64,000 nt of DNA from NCBI RefSeq assembly GCF_000744945.1, contig NZ_JQMX01000001.1:2170001-2234000 (forward strand), given 5' to 3'. Source of the DNA: Carnobacterium maltaromaticum DSM 20342. GTDB lineage: Bacteria; Bacillota; Bacilli; Lactobacillales; Carnobacteriaceae. Of the stretch, positions 18,147 through 27,436 are shown piece by piece. The notes under the pieces were generated by a model. It searched no databases. It saw only the letters and a program-made list of their open reading frames with translations, and had not been told where the DNA came from. Position 1 is the stretch's first letter, and each line of letters begins with the position of its first letter. The position numbers were made by a program, and so were the translations under genes.

Positions 18147-18995
18147 TTATAGGACTTTGAAATCAGAATTTCTAATTGTCATTTTCTTGCTAGGGCTATC
18201 TGGATAGGCTGCATTTCCATCATATTGAATCATTTCAGTTGTGTCTTGCCCTTTGATTAGTTGGACGTAACTTCCGCCTGCGCCGCCAATATTTGTCCAG
18301 TGAAGTGTAATAGTATTCCCTTGAGTTCCATCTGGAACGATGGTCCATAAATCTCTACGATAATTGTCCCAGTTTATATCTTTACTCTCTTCATTCGCTG
18401 TATTTTTATAAACGCCTTCATAAAAATCAATTGCATTATCGATACCGCTCCAAGTTAAATTATCTATCTCTGCTTGAGGCACAAAAGTAATGACTTGATT
18501 TCCAACGGGAGCATTTTCATCATTTAAATAACTTTGATACGCATCCCCTTCTACCGTGATTCCTTCAAAGCCGTTTGCTGTTTTTTTGACTAGTAAAGCA
18601 TGATTTTCAGACTGATCGTTGGTAATCGTAATAACCGTATACCCGTTTTTATCCAGATTGTCTGCAACACTGTAAGTCCAATTTTCTTGCCCATTTACTG
18701 TTAATACATTATTTTCAAATTTCCAGGAGCTGCCTTTTTGATCCTCTTTTCCAGTGGCCAACCAAAACCCAGCAATAGACAGTTCATTTTTTGTCGGTGT
18801 TACAACTTCGCTTTCTTTTGAAGTGCTTGCCTCTGAACTCGTTTTATCTGATGTTTTTGCTTTTTTATCTTTAGCGCTCTTTGCCGAAGTGCTAGTGTCC
18901 TCTTTTTTGGTTTCTTTCGTATTTCCTCCATTACCACATGCTGTTACCAAGAACAAACTTGCCATTAATAGAATGCCTACTCCAAATTTTTTCAT
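18147..18995 (-). CDS. Uncharacterised lipoprotein
   Basis: A 282-residue predicted lipoprotein. The signal peptide ends in a lipobox (VTAC), followed by a roughly 45-residue Lys/Ser/Thr/Glu-rich linker typical of surface lipoproteins. The C-terminal part (from about residue 65) is a beta-rich domain with repeated aromatic motifs (GFWLATGKEDQKGSSWKFENN, IDFYEGVYKNTANEESKDINWDNYR, LHWTNIGGAGGSYVQL). I do not recognise this domain; similar proteins are annotated only as hypothetical. ATG at 18995 follows GAGGAG. It converges with the two-component system and is not in an operon with it. Confidence 0.7.
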   Translation of the reverse strand: MKKFGVGILLMASLFLVTACGNGGNTKETKKEDTSTSAKSAKDKKAKTSDKTSSEASTSKESEVVTPTKNELSIAGFWLATGKEDQKGSSWKFENNVLTVNGQENWTYSVADNLDKNGYTVITITNDQSENHALLVKKTANGFEGITVEGDAYQSYLNDENAPVGNQVITFVPQAEIDNLTWSGIDNAIDFYEGVYKNTANEESKDINWDNYRRDLWTIVPDGTQGNTITLHWTNIGGAGGSYVQLIKGQDTTEMIQYDGNAAYPDSPSKKMTIRNSDFKVL

Positions 18996-19239
18996 CACAA
19001 TCGCTCCTCTTCCCAAGTTATGATTCTTAAAAATAATTTCAACTTTATTATATCAATCAATACGTAAGAATAGTTGTTTGTCCCCTTTAATTAAAGAAAA
19101 AATAATTAATTATATAAACTAACAATATCATTTTCCATCGAACAGGCTACGGATTTATCCAGCAATCAACATTTTAGCTACTTTTTTATGTGACCTGGCT
19201 GTTTTGCGATTTAGCACCTTTAACTACTTTGGCGAAATC

Positions 19240-19767
19240 TTATTCTAAATAAATCCAATATCGATTTATAGTTTTCGCTCTTTCTTCATTAAAAATAGTC
19301 TCTTCTAATATTCCACGGTTGCTTTCAATAATCTTACGGCTCCCCTGATTGTCACTATCGCAAGTGAGCAAAACTTTTTCTAAACCTTGCTTCTTTGCCT
19401 CAATCAAAGCTTGTTTCAACATTTGTTTTCCGTAGCCTTTTTTTCGTTCTGTGGGATTAATAGAATAACCAATATGCCCACCGATACTAGTTAAGTACTG
19501 ATTTAATTTTAAACGCAGTTGTAGCATCCCTATTATTTTATTTGTTGAATGATCTATATAAATGTACTGAATTGCTGGCACTAGTTTATCAGAGATGCTG
19601 TTTTCATTCTCATTTTCGACTGAACGGCAAAACCATTCTTCAATGTTTACTGCTGCGGAAAGTCCGCCAGTTCCATCCATATTTTCTTCGCTTTTTATAA
19701 ATTCTTCTTTGTATTTTTTGATTGCCGGAAGATCATTATAGACCATTTTTCTAAACTCTTTCTGCAT
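19240..19767 (-). CDS. GNAT-family N-acetyltransferase
   Basis: A 175-residue acetyltransferase. The acetyl-CoA-binding motif A is IGYSINPTERKKGYGKQML, followed by QALIEAKKQGLEKVLLTCDSDNQGSRKIIESNRG, the usual motif B region. The N-terminal half includes GMLQLRLKLN (beta-4). Acceptor substrate unknown; this subgroup resembles small-molecule or ribosomal-type GNATs of Firmicutes. A strong GGAGGAG precedes the ATG. It lies 46 bases downstream of the PhzF gene on the same strand. Confidence 0.82.
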   Translation of the reverse strand: MQKEFRKMVYNDLPAIKKYKEEFIKSEENMDGTGGLSAAVNIEEWFCRSVENENENSISDKLVPAIQYIYIDHSTNKIIGMLQLRLKLNQYLTSIGGHIGYSINPTERKKGYGKQMLKQALIEAKKQGLEKVLLTCDSDNQGSRKIIESNRGILEETIFNEERAKTINRYWIYLE

Positions 19768-19813
19768 CTTTTCTCCTCCTCTTATATTCCCCTACTAAAA
19801 TTAGGTATCGTCA

Positions 19814-20683
19814 CTAAAGATTATCTAGTGCTCGTTTCACGACTGCCTGTCCACCCACAAAAACCTGTTCAATTTTTGCTCCTGTTGCTTTTAACTCAAC
19901 TAAAACTTTCCCCTTTTGCTGGATAGATTGTCGACCTTGTGAAAATGTATATTCAACATTGCCTTGGAGAGTATCATGTTTAAATAGATAACAAGCCAAA
20001 GCTCCATTAGAAGTCCCCGTAGCATATTCTTCGTCAATCCCTACAAGCGGGGCAAAATTACGGCAATGGATTAAATGCTGATTCTCATCATCTAAAGCAA
20101 AGACATGATAGCCGATTATATCGAGTTGATCTGAAATTTCACGAATTTTGTTCATATTAGGCTTAAGATTTTGCAATATAGTTGTATTTTTCACCGGAAT
20201 AATTAAATCTTTTAAGCCAGTTGAGACAATTTCAATTGGATAATCACTAGGGATGTCGCTCGTTTCTATCCCTAAAGAATGAGCAATCAACCCTCTGTCA
20301 GGCTTTTCATCATAAAAAATTGGTAAAGATTGTTCCATAAAAATTGTAGCCTCTGCTAATACAGAAATTGATAATCGGCCTGCTTTAGTATGCATGATAT
20401 AGTTTCCCATAGCCAATTGATTTAATTGACTCATCAAACTAAAAGCTGCAATTGTAGCATGTCCACATAAAGGCACCTCTGCTAGCGGTGTAAAATATCT
20501 TAATTGGAATTCACCTTTGTTTAGTGGTTTAACAAATGCAGTCTCAGAATAATTCAAAGCTTTGGCAATCACCTGCATTTCATTAGTAGAAAGGTTTTCA
20601 TCTTCTTTTAGTAACTTAACTCCAGCAAGATTCCCTCCTTCTCCTGCTACAGTAAAACTCGATACTTCATAAAGTGTATTCAT
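19814..20683 (-). CDS. PhzF-family isomerase-like protein
   Basis: A 289-residue protein of the PhzF/YddE family, which has a diaminopimelate-epimerase-like fold. The start NTLYEVSSFTVAGEGGNLAGVKLL, the ETAFVKP segment with the catalytic Glu, FTPLAEVPLCGHATIAAF, and the C-terminal GIDEEYATGTSNGALACYL and FSQGRQ motifs are all present. Outside phenazine producers these proteins have no settled role, and no phenazine genes are present here. ATG at 20683 has GGAGG six bases upstream; the in-frame ATG six bases earlier abuts the SD. Confidence 0.85.
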   Translation of the reverse strand: MNTLYEVSSFTVAGEGGNLAGVKLLKEDENLSTNEMQVIAKALNYSETAFVKPLNKGEFQLRYFTPLAEVPLCGHATIAAFSLMSQLNQLAMGNYIMHTKAGRLSISVLAEATIFMEQSLPIFYDEKPDRGLIAHSLGIETSDIPSDYPIEIVSTGLKDLIIPVKNTTILQNLKPNMNKIREISDQLDIIGYHVFALDDENQHLIHCRNFAPLVGIDEEYATGTSNGALACYLFKHDTLQGNVEYTFSQGRQSIQQKGKVLVELKATGAKIEQVFVGGQAVVKRALDNL

Positions 20684-20941
20684 ACTCATCCTCCAGTCAT
20701 GTAGTTATAGCTAAACTAATTTTATCACTAAAAATAGAAAAACCAACATTTATTAGTTTAAGTGATTCTGATTTTACTTACTAATTTACTCGTATTAACT
20801 TAATAAGAACATAGTTATAGCTATTTTGAAAAAAATCTCACTCTTACACCTTATTTTCTATGGAATGATGGAAATTTAGTGGATAATCTTTCTCGTTTAA
20901 CGACATTTTTGGAAACTATTTCTCTTTCCAGCTAGAAACTA

Positions 20942-20992
20942 AAATAGAGGTAGTCAACAACGCAGAAAATCCGTTGTTGACTACCTCTATTT
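20942..20992. terminator. Terminator at the end of the LPXTG relic
   Basis: A roughly 21-bp perfect stem (AAATAGAGGTAGTCAACAACG and its complement) with a short loop directly follows the stop codon of the sortase-substrate remnant. It is intact although the gene is not. The region 20690-20941 upstream of PhzF has no convincing gene. Confidence 0.8.
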
Positions 20993-21270
20993 AGTTTTCA
21001 TTGTATGGTTGCCTTTCTTTCATCTTCATGAAAAGGGTAAAATTGACCACCATTAAAAGTAATCCCAGCATAACTAATCCATTCATTTTTTGTTCGCCAG
21101 TTGTTGGTAAATTGCCCTGAACTTGGGCTATATCTATTTCGTTAGTCGCTGGATTTTCTGGCACAATCGGAGGAGTCGTTGGACCACTTGTCAGTACCTT
21201 CACCTGGATTGGCTGATACTAAATGACGATTCACATTATTGATTAAATGGATTTTGTCTACAATCTGACC
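20991..21270 (-). pseudogene. Decayed C-terminal fragment of an LPXTG surface protein
   Basis: The last 60 or so residues are a cell-wall sorting tail: proline-rich linker (GPTTPPIVPENPAT), LPTTGE sortase motif, membrane helix (LVMLGLLLMVVNFTLFM) and basic end (KMKERQPYNEN). The normal N-terminus and signal peptide are missing. A second frame just upstream reads SPVRMGGQIVDKI...VNRHLVSANPGEG, which looks like protein sequence that should join the tail, implying a frameshift near 21190. It is the left neighbour of the accessory island and is best read as debris of a once larger adhesin. Confidence 0.65.
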
Positions 21271-21388
21271 ACCCATTCTCACGGGTGATTTTGATATCTA
21301 TTTAAGCAATATCTTACAAGGGATTGTATTTGAAGATAGATTAATTCATAATGTATATATAGATTCTAAAAAAATGGAGGTTTGATTA

Positions 21389-22093
21389 TTGAAAGTTGCT
21401 ATATGTGATGATAACCCATCATTAACCGAGGTAATAAATACCATGTTGACTGACTATGACCCAAATATGTTTGAAACATTTACGTTCTATAATCCTCACA
21501 ATCTTATTAATCAACTCGATATCGAGAAATTCGATTTTTTTATCTTGGACATTGAAATGGACGAAATGAGCGGAATCGATTTGGCAAAAAACATACGAGA
21601 ACGAGGTATTTTATCTCCTATCGTTTTCTTAACAAGTTATAAAGAGTATATGGAAGAAGTTTTCCAGGTGCAAACATTCGACTATTTATTAAAGCCACCT
21701 ACAAAAGATAGAATGAAACAAGTCTTGGATAAGCTAAATCAACATATTGGTATGTCCGAAAATCACTTCATATTTTCAATAAATAAAGTGACTCATAAAA
21801 TCCCAACTAAAGATATCGTGTATTTCGAAAAAGAAAAAAGGCAAGTCTTGATACATACCATCGAAGAGACGTATAAGCCTTACATGTCTACAAATCAAAT
21901 GAAGGAACAGCTGAATGTTGATTTCGTTCAAATCCATTCCTCATTCATAATAAACTGCTCCTTTATAAAAGAGTTAGGAAATAATTTTCTCATACTAAAT
22001 TTTAAAGATGAGTTTGTTGAAATCCCTATCAGTAGACGATTCAAAGCCTCGTCACATGAAAATATTGTGATGTCCATGAGAGGAAAGATTTAA
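21389..22093 (+). CDS. LytTR-family response regulator (AgrA-like)
   Basis: A 234-residue cytosolic regulator with an N-terminal receiver (acidic KVAICDDNPS; phosphoacceptor Asp in FFILDIEMDEMSG; Lys in LLKPPTKD) and a C-terminal LytTR DNA-binding domain (DIVYFEKEKRQVLIHT ... FVQIHSSFIINCSFI ... ISRRFK). The start is a TTG with GGAGG nine bases upstream. It overlaps the downstream kinase (TAATG). LytTR regulators of this kind control bacteriocin and quorum-sensing loci by binding paired repeats about 21 bp apart. Such repeats occur at 28782-28810 in front of the divergent peptide operon, its likely target. Confidence 0.9.
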   Translation: MKVAICDDNPSLTEVINTMLTDYDPNMFETFTFYNPHNLINQLDIEKFDFFILDIEMDEMSGIDLAKNIRERGILSPIVFLTSYKEYMEEVFQVQTFDYLLKPPTKDRMKQVLDKLNQHIGMSENHFIFSINKVTHKIPTKDIVYFEKEKRQVLIHTIEETYKPYMSTNQMKEQLNVDFVQIHSSFIINCSFIKELGNNFLILNFKDEFVEIPISRRFKASSHENIVMSMRGKI

Positions 22094-23388
22094 TGTTAAG
22101 TATAGCATTACGAAATTTAAGTTTGCTGACCTACCTGTTTCTTGTCTCCTATTTTTTTTCTAATTGGTCAACCATAAATATAAAAAAGAGTAGATTTTAC
22201 AAAGCTACTTGGATTAGCACAATTTTATTAGTCGTTTTGGCAAGCACTATATCAAGTGTTTACATACCAAATACTAATCTGCCTTACGTTAACTTATTAT
22301 TAAGCGTTATACTAATCTACTCAGTAGCAATTTTACATTCTGTCCCCTACTTAGATTCTATAGTATGGACTATAACACTAATTTCAATGAATTTAATTTG
22401 CGAAGTCTTGTCATTAAACATTACGAGACTAATCATTAATACAAGTTCAACGTCTTATGACAACCCTAAATTTGCCATAGTCTCTATCACATTTACAACC
22501 CTAATTGAGTTGATTGGAATCATCATAATAAAATTTTCAATCGTTAAAGGAAATGAATCGAAGCTATCTACAAGTTTAACCTCTACATTGTTCTTAATCT
22601 CTATCCCAGTCCTCTCTATCATCATTCTTTTTGGACTTCTAATGAGGAATGACCAGTCAGGAAGCAATCAAATATCTGAGGCTGCTATAACCAGTAGTGT
22701 TATAATACTAAATGTTTGTGTCATATTTCTTTACAAAATAACTATAGAGCATCAAAAAGAGCAATACGATATTTCTCTCAACAAAAAAAATATTGAAGCA
22801 GAATATAGAATTCTAAACGAAATTAAAAAAAATAGAACAACTGTATTAAAACTGAAGCATGACTTGAAAAATCAGTACCTTACAATACTTGGACTTATTG
22901 AAAATGATGAGTTAAATGAAGCAGTTGATTATATCAAAAGTACCTTTGAAATTTTGGAGCCACCGACTAAGACTTATGCATCAGATGGAGTTTTAAACTA
23001 TTTATTAAACCAAAAACTTGCTGAGGCCGATAAGAATCAGATTAAGGTAGATCATCAAATATTCATCTCAAAAAATGTTAAAATAAACAATGATATACTG
23101 GCTATTGTCATTGGGAATGTTATTGATAACGCTATTCAAGCGTCCATCAGAATATGTCCTGAAGATAGACATATCAACATTGTGATTAAGCAGTTCAATA
23201 ACGATCTACTTGTTGAAGTATCAAACAACTTCAATCCCGAAGAACTTTCAACAAGGCACCATAGAAAAAATGAAGGTTTTGGTATGAAAAATATTGACGG
23301 TCTCTTACAGCAAATTGGCGGCATCTATCGCCACTGGACGGAGGAAAGCAAACACTTTGTAACCGTAGTTATATTTAATGTTTATTAA
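22093..23388 (+). CDS. AgrC-like GHKL sensor histidine kinase
   Basis: A 431-residue polytopic kinase. About six or seven transmembrane segments occupy the first 215 residues, then a coiled linker, the phosphoacceptor block LKLKHDLKNQYLTILGLIE, and a GHKL ATPase domain (IVIGNVIDNAIQASI N-box; NEGFGMKNIDGLLQQIGG G-box). This is the architecture of peptide-pheromone receptors of the Agr/Com type. No AgrB or AgrD-like gene lies beside it, so the ligand may be the mature peptide from the nearby operon. It is translationally coupled to the regulator and ends at a convergent terminator. Confidence 0.88.
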   Translation: MLSIALRNLSLLTYLFLVSYFFSNWSTINIKKSRFYKATWISTILLVVLASTISSVYIPNTNLPYVNLLLSVILIYSVAILHSVPYLDSIVWTITLISMNLICEVLSLNITRLIINTSSTSYDNPKFAIVSITFTTLIELIGIIIIKFSIVKGNESKLSTSLTSTLFLISIPVLSIIILFGLLMRNDQSGSNQISEAAITSSVIILNVCVIFLYKITIEHQKEQYDISLNKKNIEAEYRILNEIKKNRTTVLKLKHDLKNQYLTILGLIENDELNEAVDYIKSTFEILEPPTKTYASDGVLNYLLNQKLAEADKNQIKVDHQIFISKNVKINNDILAIVIGNVIDNAIQASIRICPEDRHINIVIKQFNNDLLVEVSNNFNPEELSTRHHRKNEGFGMKNIDGLLQQIGGIYRHWTEESKHFVTVVIFNVY

Positions 23389-23434
23389 AAAAATTCAAAA
23401 AAATCTAATTAAATAGATTTTCTTGAATTTTTTT
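23387..23434. terminator. Convergent terminator between the TCS and peptide operon
   Basis: AAAAAATTCAA...AATCTA pairs with TAGATT...TTGAATTTTTT, between the kinase and the last gene of the minus-strand operon, whose stop codon lies within it. Confidence 0.8.
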
Positions 23435-24167
23435 AGTATACTTCCATTCTTTTTAAGTTCTTTGAAAATTCTAAAAATAACCAAGTAACTATCAACCCCA
23501 TAATTACAGACGAAACAAGTGTTAGTTCAGGGAAATTCATCAGCCCCATGGCAGAGAAATTAGAAAACATCAACATGAGCACTACTGCGGTTATTATGGT
23601 AGAGATTTCTGATTGCTTCCAAATAGATATTATCTCAGATAGTATTAAAATTAGATAAACTAAACTACAGTTTATGGCTATCATGAAAAATCCAATATAC
23701 ATTTCAAAAAACCAATTTGAACTCTCAAATTTCAAAAATAAATTCAATACTATCTCGGAGAAAAATGATACAAACAAGGCGCTTCCAAAACCTGTTAGAA
23801 TAATAGTGAAAAAGGAGCTGGTTTTTTTTACAAGTAGAACTTTTCTATCAACAGGAAATAGAAAAGTTCTGTTTCTCTGATCGCCAACATAAAACATTAC
23901 AAGTTCCTTCCTCATTAATACTGCGCCATAAATTGATATACCACACATCGATACTGTAGTCGACAATGCAATTATTCCTTGGAAGGACGAAATAGTATCC
24001 GCACTACCTTCTAACTTGCCTACTACCGAGAAAAACATAAAAGATAATAATTGAATCACCATTGTGATTAAAAAAACTTTTAACCAAGCATTTTTAATCT
24101 TGGATAATTCATATTTAAAAATATTTATTTCATTAGCATCAATTACATTTCTGTTTTTGTTCATCAT
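23433..24167 (-). CDS. ABC transporter permease, last gene of peptide operon
   Basis: A 244-residue integral membrane protein with about six hydrophobic segments (for example VFLITMVIQLLSFMFFSVVG, GIIALSTTVSMCGISIYGAVLM, TIITAVVLMLMFSNFSAMG). It has no ATPase motif and pairs with the ABC ATPase whose 3' end it overlaps by 29 bases. I do not recognise a finer family. The pattern of ATPase plus small permease resembles LanFEG or BcrAB-type self-immunity exporters in bacteriocin loci. The role, either export or producer immunity, is inferred from context. Confidence 0.75.
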   Translation of the reverse strand: MMNKNRNVIDANEINIFKYELSKIKNAWLKVFLITMVIQLLSFMFFSVVGKLEGSADTISSFQGIIALSTTVSMCGISIYGAVLMRKELVMFYVGDQRNRTFLFPVDRKVLLVKKTSSFFTIILTGFGSALFVSFFSEIVLNLFLKFESSNWFFEMYIGFFMIAINCSLVYLILILSEIISIWKQSEISTIITAVVLMLMFSNFSAMGLMNFPELTLVSSVIMGLIVTWLFLEFSKNLKRMEVY

Positions 24168-24864
24168 AATAATCTTTTAACCCCTCTTTATATTCTTTTC
24201 TAATTTCAAACATAGATTTCATCTTTAATATACTCCCGCCTTCGATAAATATCACATAATCAAGAAATGTTTCCATATCTCTCAAGACGTGACTACTAAT
24301 AATCAGAGCTCTATCCTTAGATAAACTTTTTACATTCTCTATAAACAAGTCAACACCGTCTGGGTCCAATCCATTAAAAGGTTCATCTAAGAGAACTAAA
24401 GAAGGTTTGTGTATTGTTGAAAGTCCTAATAAGAACCTTTGCTTCATTCCTAAAGACATAGCATCAAATTTCATCTTTTTGTTAACGTCCAAACCCACTT
24501 CATCCAACAAATTTTCTAAGCTAAATGATTTTTTTAACCTATGGTAAAAAACGTGATCATTATATATATACTCCAAGCTAAATCCTTTTAAACTATCCGA
24601 GTTAATGAAGTTAGTCCCTACTTGTGACAATATTTCAGAATTTGCTACTTCTACTTGTTGGTTATCTATTTCCAGCACACCACCATCAGGTCTAAGTAAT
24701 CCACAAAGACATTTCATCAAAGTCGTTTTACCAGCCCCATTAGGGCCAACCAATCCGTAAATTTTACCTGCCTCCAAGGCTAAACTCCCCACATTCAAAT
24801 TAAACGAGTTGTTTATATTTTTATATAAATTATTAATTTTAATTTTTTGCAATTTGTCACTCAA
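24139..24864 (-). CDS. ABC transporter ATP-binding protein (second of operon)
   Basis: A roughly 240-residue ABC ATPase. Walker A is GPNGAGKTTLMKCL, the signature is a variant MSLGMKQRFLLG (SLGMK in place of SGGQ), Walker B is LVLLDEPFNGLDPDG, and the H-loop is ISSHVLRDM. Compact ATPases with an SLGMKQR signature are typical of bacteriocin and lantibiotic immunity transporters (BcrA, LanF). The start is uncertain: a TTG overlapping the upstream permease stop (TTGA) is my choice, with AAGGG just before it; TTG at 24852 or ATG at 24921 are alternatives. It is coupled to genes on both sides. Confidence 0.8.
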   Translation of the reverse strand: MSDKLQKIKINNLYKNINNSFNLNVGSLALEAGKIYGLVGPNGAGKTTLMKCLCGLLRPDGGVLEIDNQQVEVANSEILSQVGTNFINSDSLKGFSLEYIYNDHVFYHRLKKSFSLENLLDEVGLDVNKKMKFDAMSLGMKQRFLLGLSTIHKPSLVLLDEPFNGLDPDGVDLFIENVKSLSKDRALIISSHVLRDMETFLDYVIFIEGGSILKMKSMFEIRKEYKEGLKDYYDEQKQKCN

Positions 24865-25619
24865 TCCCTTCTTGACAATGAAACAAGCGATAACAACATA
24901 TTTAACACCAACCAAAAACATATTACGATAATGTTATATATATTAACAATACCTTGATCATAAAACATTGACCTTATTAAATTACTGGATGGAACAAAAG
25001 GTAGAATTTCGAAGAATCTCACTAACAATGAAGGCAATCTGTCTGTAGGATATGTGATAGGGGAAAACAAAAGCCCTCCTATCATAATGACTTGAGTAGA
25101 CAGGCCTACTACGTTTGGTGACAGCCAGTAAGCCAATGTAAATCCTATAGATATCATACATAACTGAATTAAGATAAGAATAATTATTCCTTTAAAAGAG
25201 AAATTAATCTTTACCCCAAACCTCAAATATGCAGCCAAGAATGACATAAATACTCCTGGCAGCGAAGCCATTCCCCAAATTATAAAATCGGCCACTAAAA
25301 TGTTTAATCTCAAGACTGGAAGTGTCCTTTGATAACTCACAATTCCGTCTTGCTTCGCAGTACTTACTATTTGAGCAGCAAGAACACATCCTACAGCGAT
25401 AATTCCAAGGGCAGTCGCTCCAGATGACAAGTAGATGGCTGTTTTTTCATCTACATTGGGTATTAAAAGTGCCAACCCGTAAACGATTGCCACTGACAAA
25501 AATGCCTGAGTTAAGGTGAAAACTGGTAGTAAAGATTTATGTCTTAACAAACTCCATTTTATTAAAGCAAGTAATTCTTTAAGCATTGAATTTTTTTCGT
25601 GAGTTTTTATCGTCTCCAT
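24861..25619 (-). CDS. ABC transporter permease (first of operon)
   Basis: A 252-residue membrane protein with about six helices (LPVFTLTQAFLSVAIVYGLALL, TALGIIAVGCVLAAQIVST, IIILILIQLCMISIGFTLAYWL, others). It resembles ABC-2-type permeases (LSPNVVGLSTQVIMIGGLLFSPITYP). GGAGAG eight bases before the ATG supports the start, which lies inside the 3' end of the upstream ATPase gene (41-base overlap). It therefore partners that 320-residue ATPase. Inferred task: export of the peptide product or protection of the producer. Confidence 0.78.
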   Translation of the reverse strand: METIKTHEKNSMLKELLALIKWSLLRHKSLLPVFTLTQAFLSVAIVYGLALLIPNVDEKTAIYLSSGATALGIIAVGCVLAAQIVSTAKQDGIVSYQRTLPVLRLNILVADFIIWGMASLPGVFMSFLAAYLRFGVKINFSFKGIIILILIQLCMISIGFTLAYWLSPNVVGLSTQVIMIGGLLFSPITYPTDRLPSLLVRFFEILPFVPSSNLIRSMFYDQGIVNIYNIIVICFWLVLNMLLSLVSLSRRD

Positions 25620-26541
25620 CTATCATCTCTCCATACGTTTCATTTAAGGATTTTGGTGAAACCTTATAGTTTTGAACCTTTCTTTCTATTACTAAATCCA
25701 TAACCCAACTAACCGCTTCAGGAACTTGACTGTTTGTTAGCTCCATCTCAATCATGAGTTCTTCATCATTAACATTTAGCATCGCTGCATTTGGGGGAAG
25801 TATATCTTTCAAGTCATTTAGATTAATAAAGTTAACAGTCATGTAGTTGAGCTCTTTGATTTCTATATATTGTTCTTTTAAGTTCTTATCTTCCAGAACC
25901 TTACCTTTATTCATCAATATATATCTATCAGCATATTTCTCAACTTCCAATATATTGTGTGTTACCACAATTATTATGTGTCCTTCGTTAGATAGTTTTT
26001 TTAAATGCTTCCATACTATTTGTCGTCTAATTGGGTCTACATCATTAGTTGGTTCATCAAGTACAATAATTGGAGATGGATAGGCAACAGCCATTGCAAA
26101 TGATGTAAGTCTTTTAAGTCCACCAGAAAGTTTTTGTCCTGGTGTGTCTTTCCATTCCTCTATTTTTAATTCTTTCAATATTTTAATACACTCTTCTTTA
26201 GCAACTTTCTGGCTAAGACCTCTAATTCTTAAAATAGATTCTACCGACTGGGACATCGTTACTCCAGATAAAGGAGCATGTAATTGTGGCATCATAGATA
26301 CATGTTCTCTTGCAGATTTACTGTCCGTCGCAAAAGAAAATCCATCATATGTAATTGAACCCTTTGAAGGTTTCGTAGTGCCAATAATCTGGTTTAACAT
26401 CGTGGTTTTTCCAGCACCGTTATGACCTGTAATTGCTGAAATTTCACCTTGATTAAAGATTATATTTATATTCTCGTTCGCATAATTATTTGATTTTTTG
26501 TATTTTTTACTTAATGAATGTAGCTCCAATTGTTTATTCAA
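25579..26541 (-). CDS. ABC transporter ATP-binding protein with C-terminal extension
   Basis: A 320-residue ATPase: Walker A GHNGAGKTTMLN, signature LSGGLKRLTSFAMA, Walker B IIVLDEPTNDVDPIRR, H-loop VVTHN. About 90 residues beyond the ATPase core form a C-terminal extension (ELNYMTVNFINLNDLKDILP...) like those of BcrA/NatA-type exporters. Translation starts at TTG with GGAGGT seven bases upstream. It sits 22 bases after the M50-like protease gene and overlaps the permease gene downstream, so protease, ATPase and permease are made together. Confidence 0.82.
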   Translation of the reverse strand: MNKQLELHSLSKKYKKSNNYANENINIIFNQGEISAITGHNGAGKTTMLNQIIGTTKPSKGSITYDGFSFATDSKSAREHVSMMPQLHAPLSGVTMSQSVESILRIRGLSQKVAKEECIKILKELKIEEWKDTPGQKLSGGLKRLTSFAMAVAYPSPIIVLDEPTNDVDPIRRQIVWKHLKKLSNEGHIIIVVTHNILEVEKYADRYILMNKGKVLEDKNLKEQYIEIKELNYMTVNFINLNDLKDILPPNAAMLNVNDEELMIEMELTNSQVPEAVSWVMDLVIERKVQNYKVSPKSLNETYGEMIDGDDKNSRKKFNA

Positions 26542-26563
26542 AACAGACCTCCTGTATTTAGAC

Positions 26564-27436
26564 TTAAATAAACTGATTTATAATAGGCTGTAACCATAGC
26601 CAAATCATCATTAGCAATATGCTAAAACTTATTATTTTAAAAATGATCGAAATTTCCAAATTTGCATCTTCAAAGTAAAATGGATTGTCTGCAATAAATG
26701 AAACTAAGATGTTAATATCAGTTTTTTTAATGATGAGAAATTGCCAAAAAATCCTTGTTATAAGTATTGAAGCAGCAATCGACGTAAATTCGATTCTATT
26801 GTTCAACATTTCTAGTGTTACTAACAATAAAATAGCATCCAATGACATTCCAGAAATAATAGATGTAACTCTTCCCAACTTACTCCATGTCCATACATGA
26901 GTCATTGGAACCGTGGCAACAGCTTTAGCTATGTTTAAACTAACCTTCTTTGAATTCCCTGAAAATATTATATGCATAAGCTCATGAAGAGCTGTTGAAA
27001 TAATGGAAACAGGAATCGCGATTAGAAAGAAGATTAAAGGATTTGTAAAGAGAACATTTACTGCATTTTCAAAAGGAAGTTCCGTGGTAAACAATATAAT
27101 GATGCAAATCGTAAACGCTGTAATTCCGCAAATATCTATCAACACAGAAAAAAATTTAAACAGATTATTATCAGGTTCTTCAACGAGCGAAACCCTTTCA
27201 CTTCTCTGATAAGATTTTTCCACCATAATGCCACTATCGATTAATTCTTTGAGAGACTCTTTGGTCATTAGTTGAGGTGAGTCAAGTTGGCTTACAATTT
27301 CATTACTTAACATCAAAAGTTGATTTCCTTCTGAAACATACACCCAATTACCACCATTTAGTTTACGTCTTAATGAACGAGCTACTACATATCCACGTTC
27401 TATTTCTTTTCTTGATAGTATTGGAATATTTCCCAT
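26564..27436 (-). CDS. M50-like membrane zinc metalloprotease with PqqD/RRE-like N-terminus
   Basis: A 290-residue protein in two parts. Residues 1-80 are soluble and resemble a PqqD/RRE winged-helix-like domain (NWVYVSEGNQLLMLSNEIVSQL ... LKELIDSGIMVEK), the usual peptide-leader reader of RiPP systems. The rest has several transmembrane helices with the zincin motif HELMH (STALHELMHIIFSG), as in site-2/M50 proteases, and a downstream IISGMSLDA segment. Likely job: intramembrane cleavage of the leader from the modified peptide. It overlaps the E1-like gene by 37 bases; GGAG lies ten bases before its ATG. Confidence 0.72.
   Translation of the reverse strand: MGNIPILSRKEIERGYVVARSLRRKLNGGNWVYVSEGNQLLMLSNEIVSQLDSPQLMTKESLKELIDSGIMVEKSYQRSERVSLVEEPDNNLFKFFSVLIDICGITAFTICIIILFTTELPFENAVNVLFTNPLIFFLIAIPVSIISTALHELMHIIFSGNSKKVSLNIAKAVATVPMTHVWTWSKLGRVTSIISGMSLDAILLLVTLEMLNNRIEFTSIAASILITRIFWQFLIIKKTDINILVSFIADNPFYFEDANLEISIIFKIISFSILLMMIWLWLQPIINQFI

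Noticed and set aside
19184..19239. Possible extension of the GNAT protein beyond its stop (DFAKVVKGAKSQ)
   Set aside because: The GNAT protein is already complete in length; the in-frame stretch after the stop is short and has no start or SD.
20840..20900. Short minus-strand frame starting MSLNEKDYPL
   Set aside because: Twenty codons, no SD, no neighbour or repeat supporting it.
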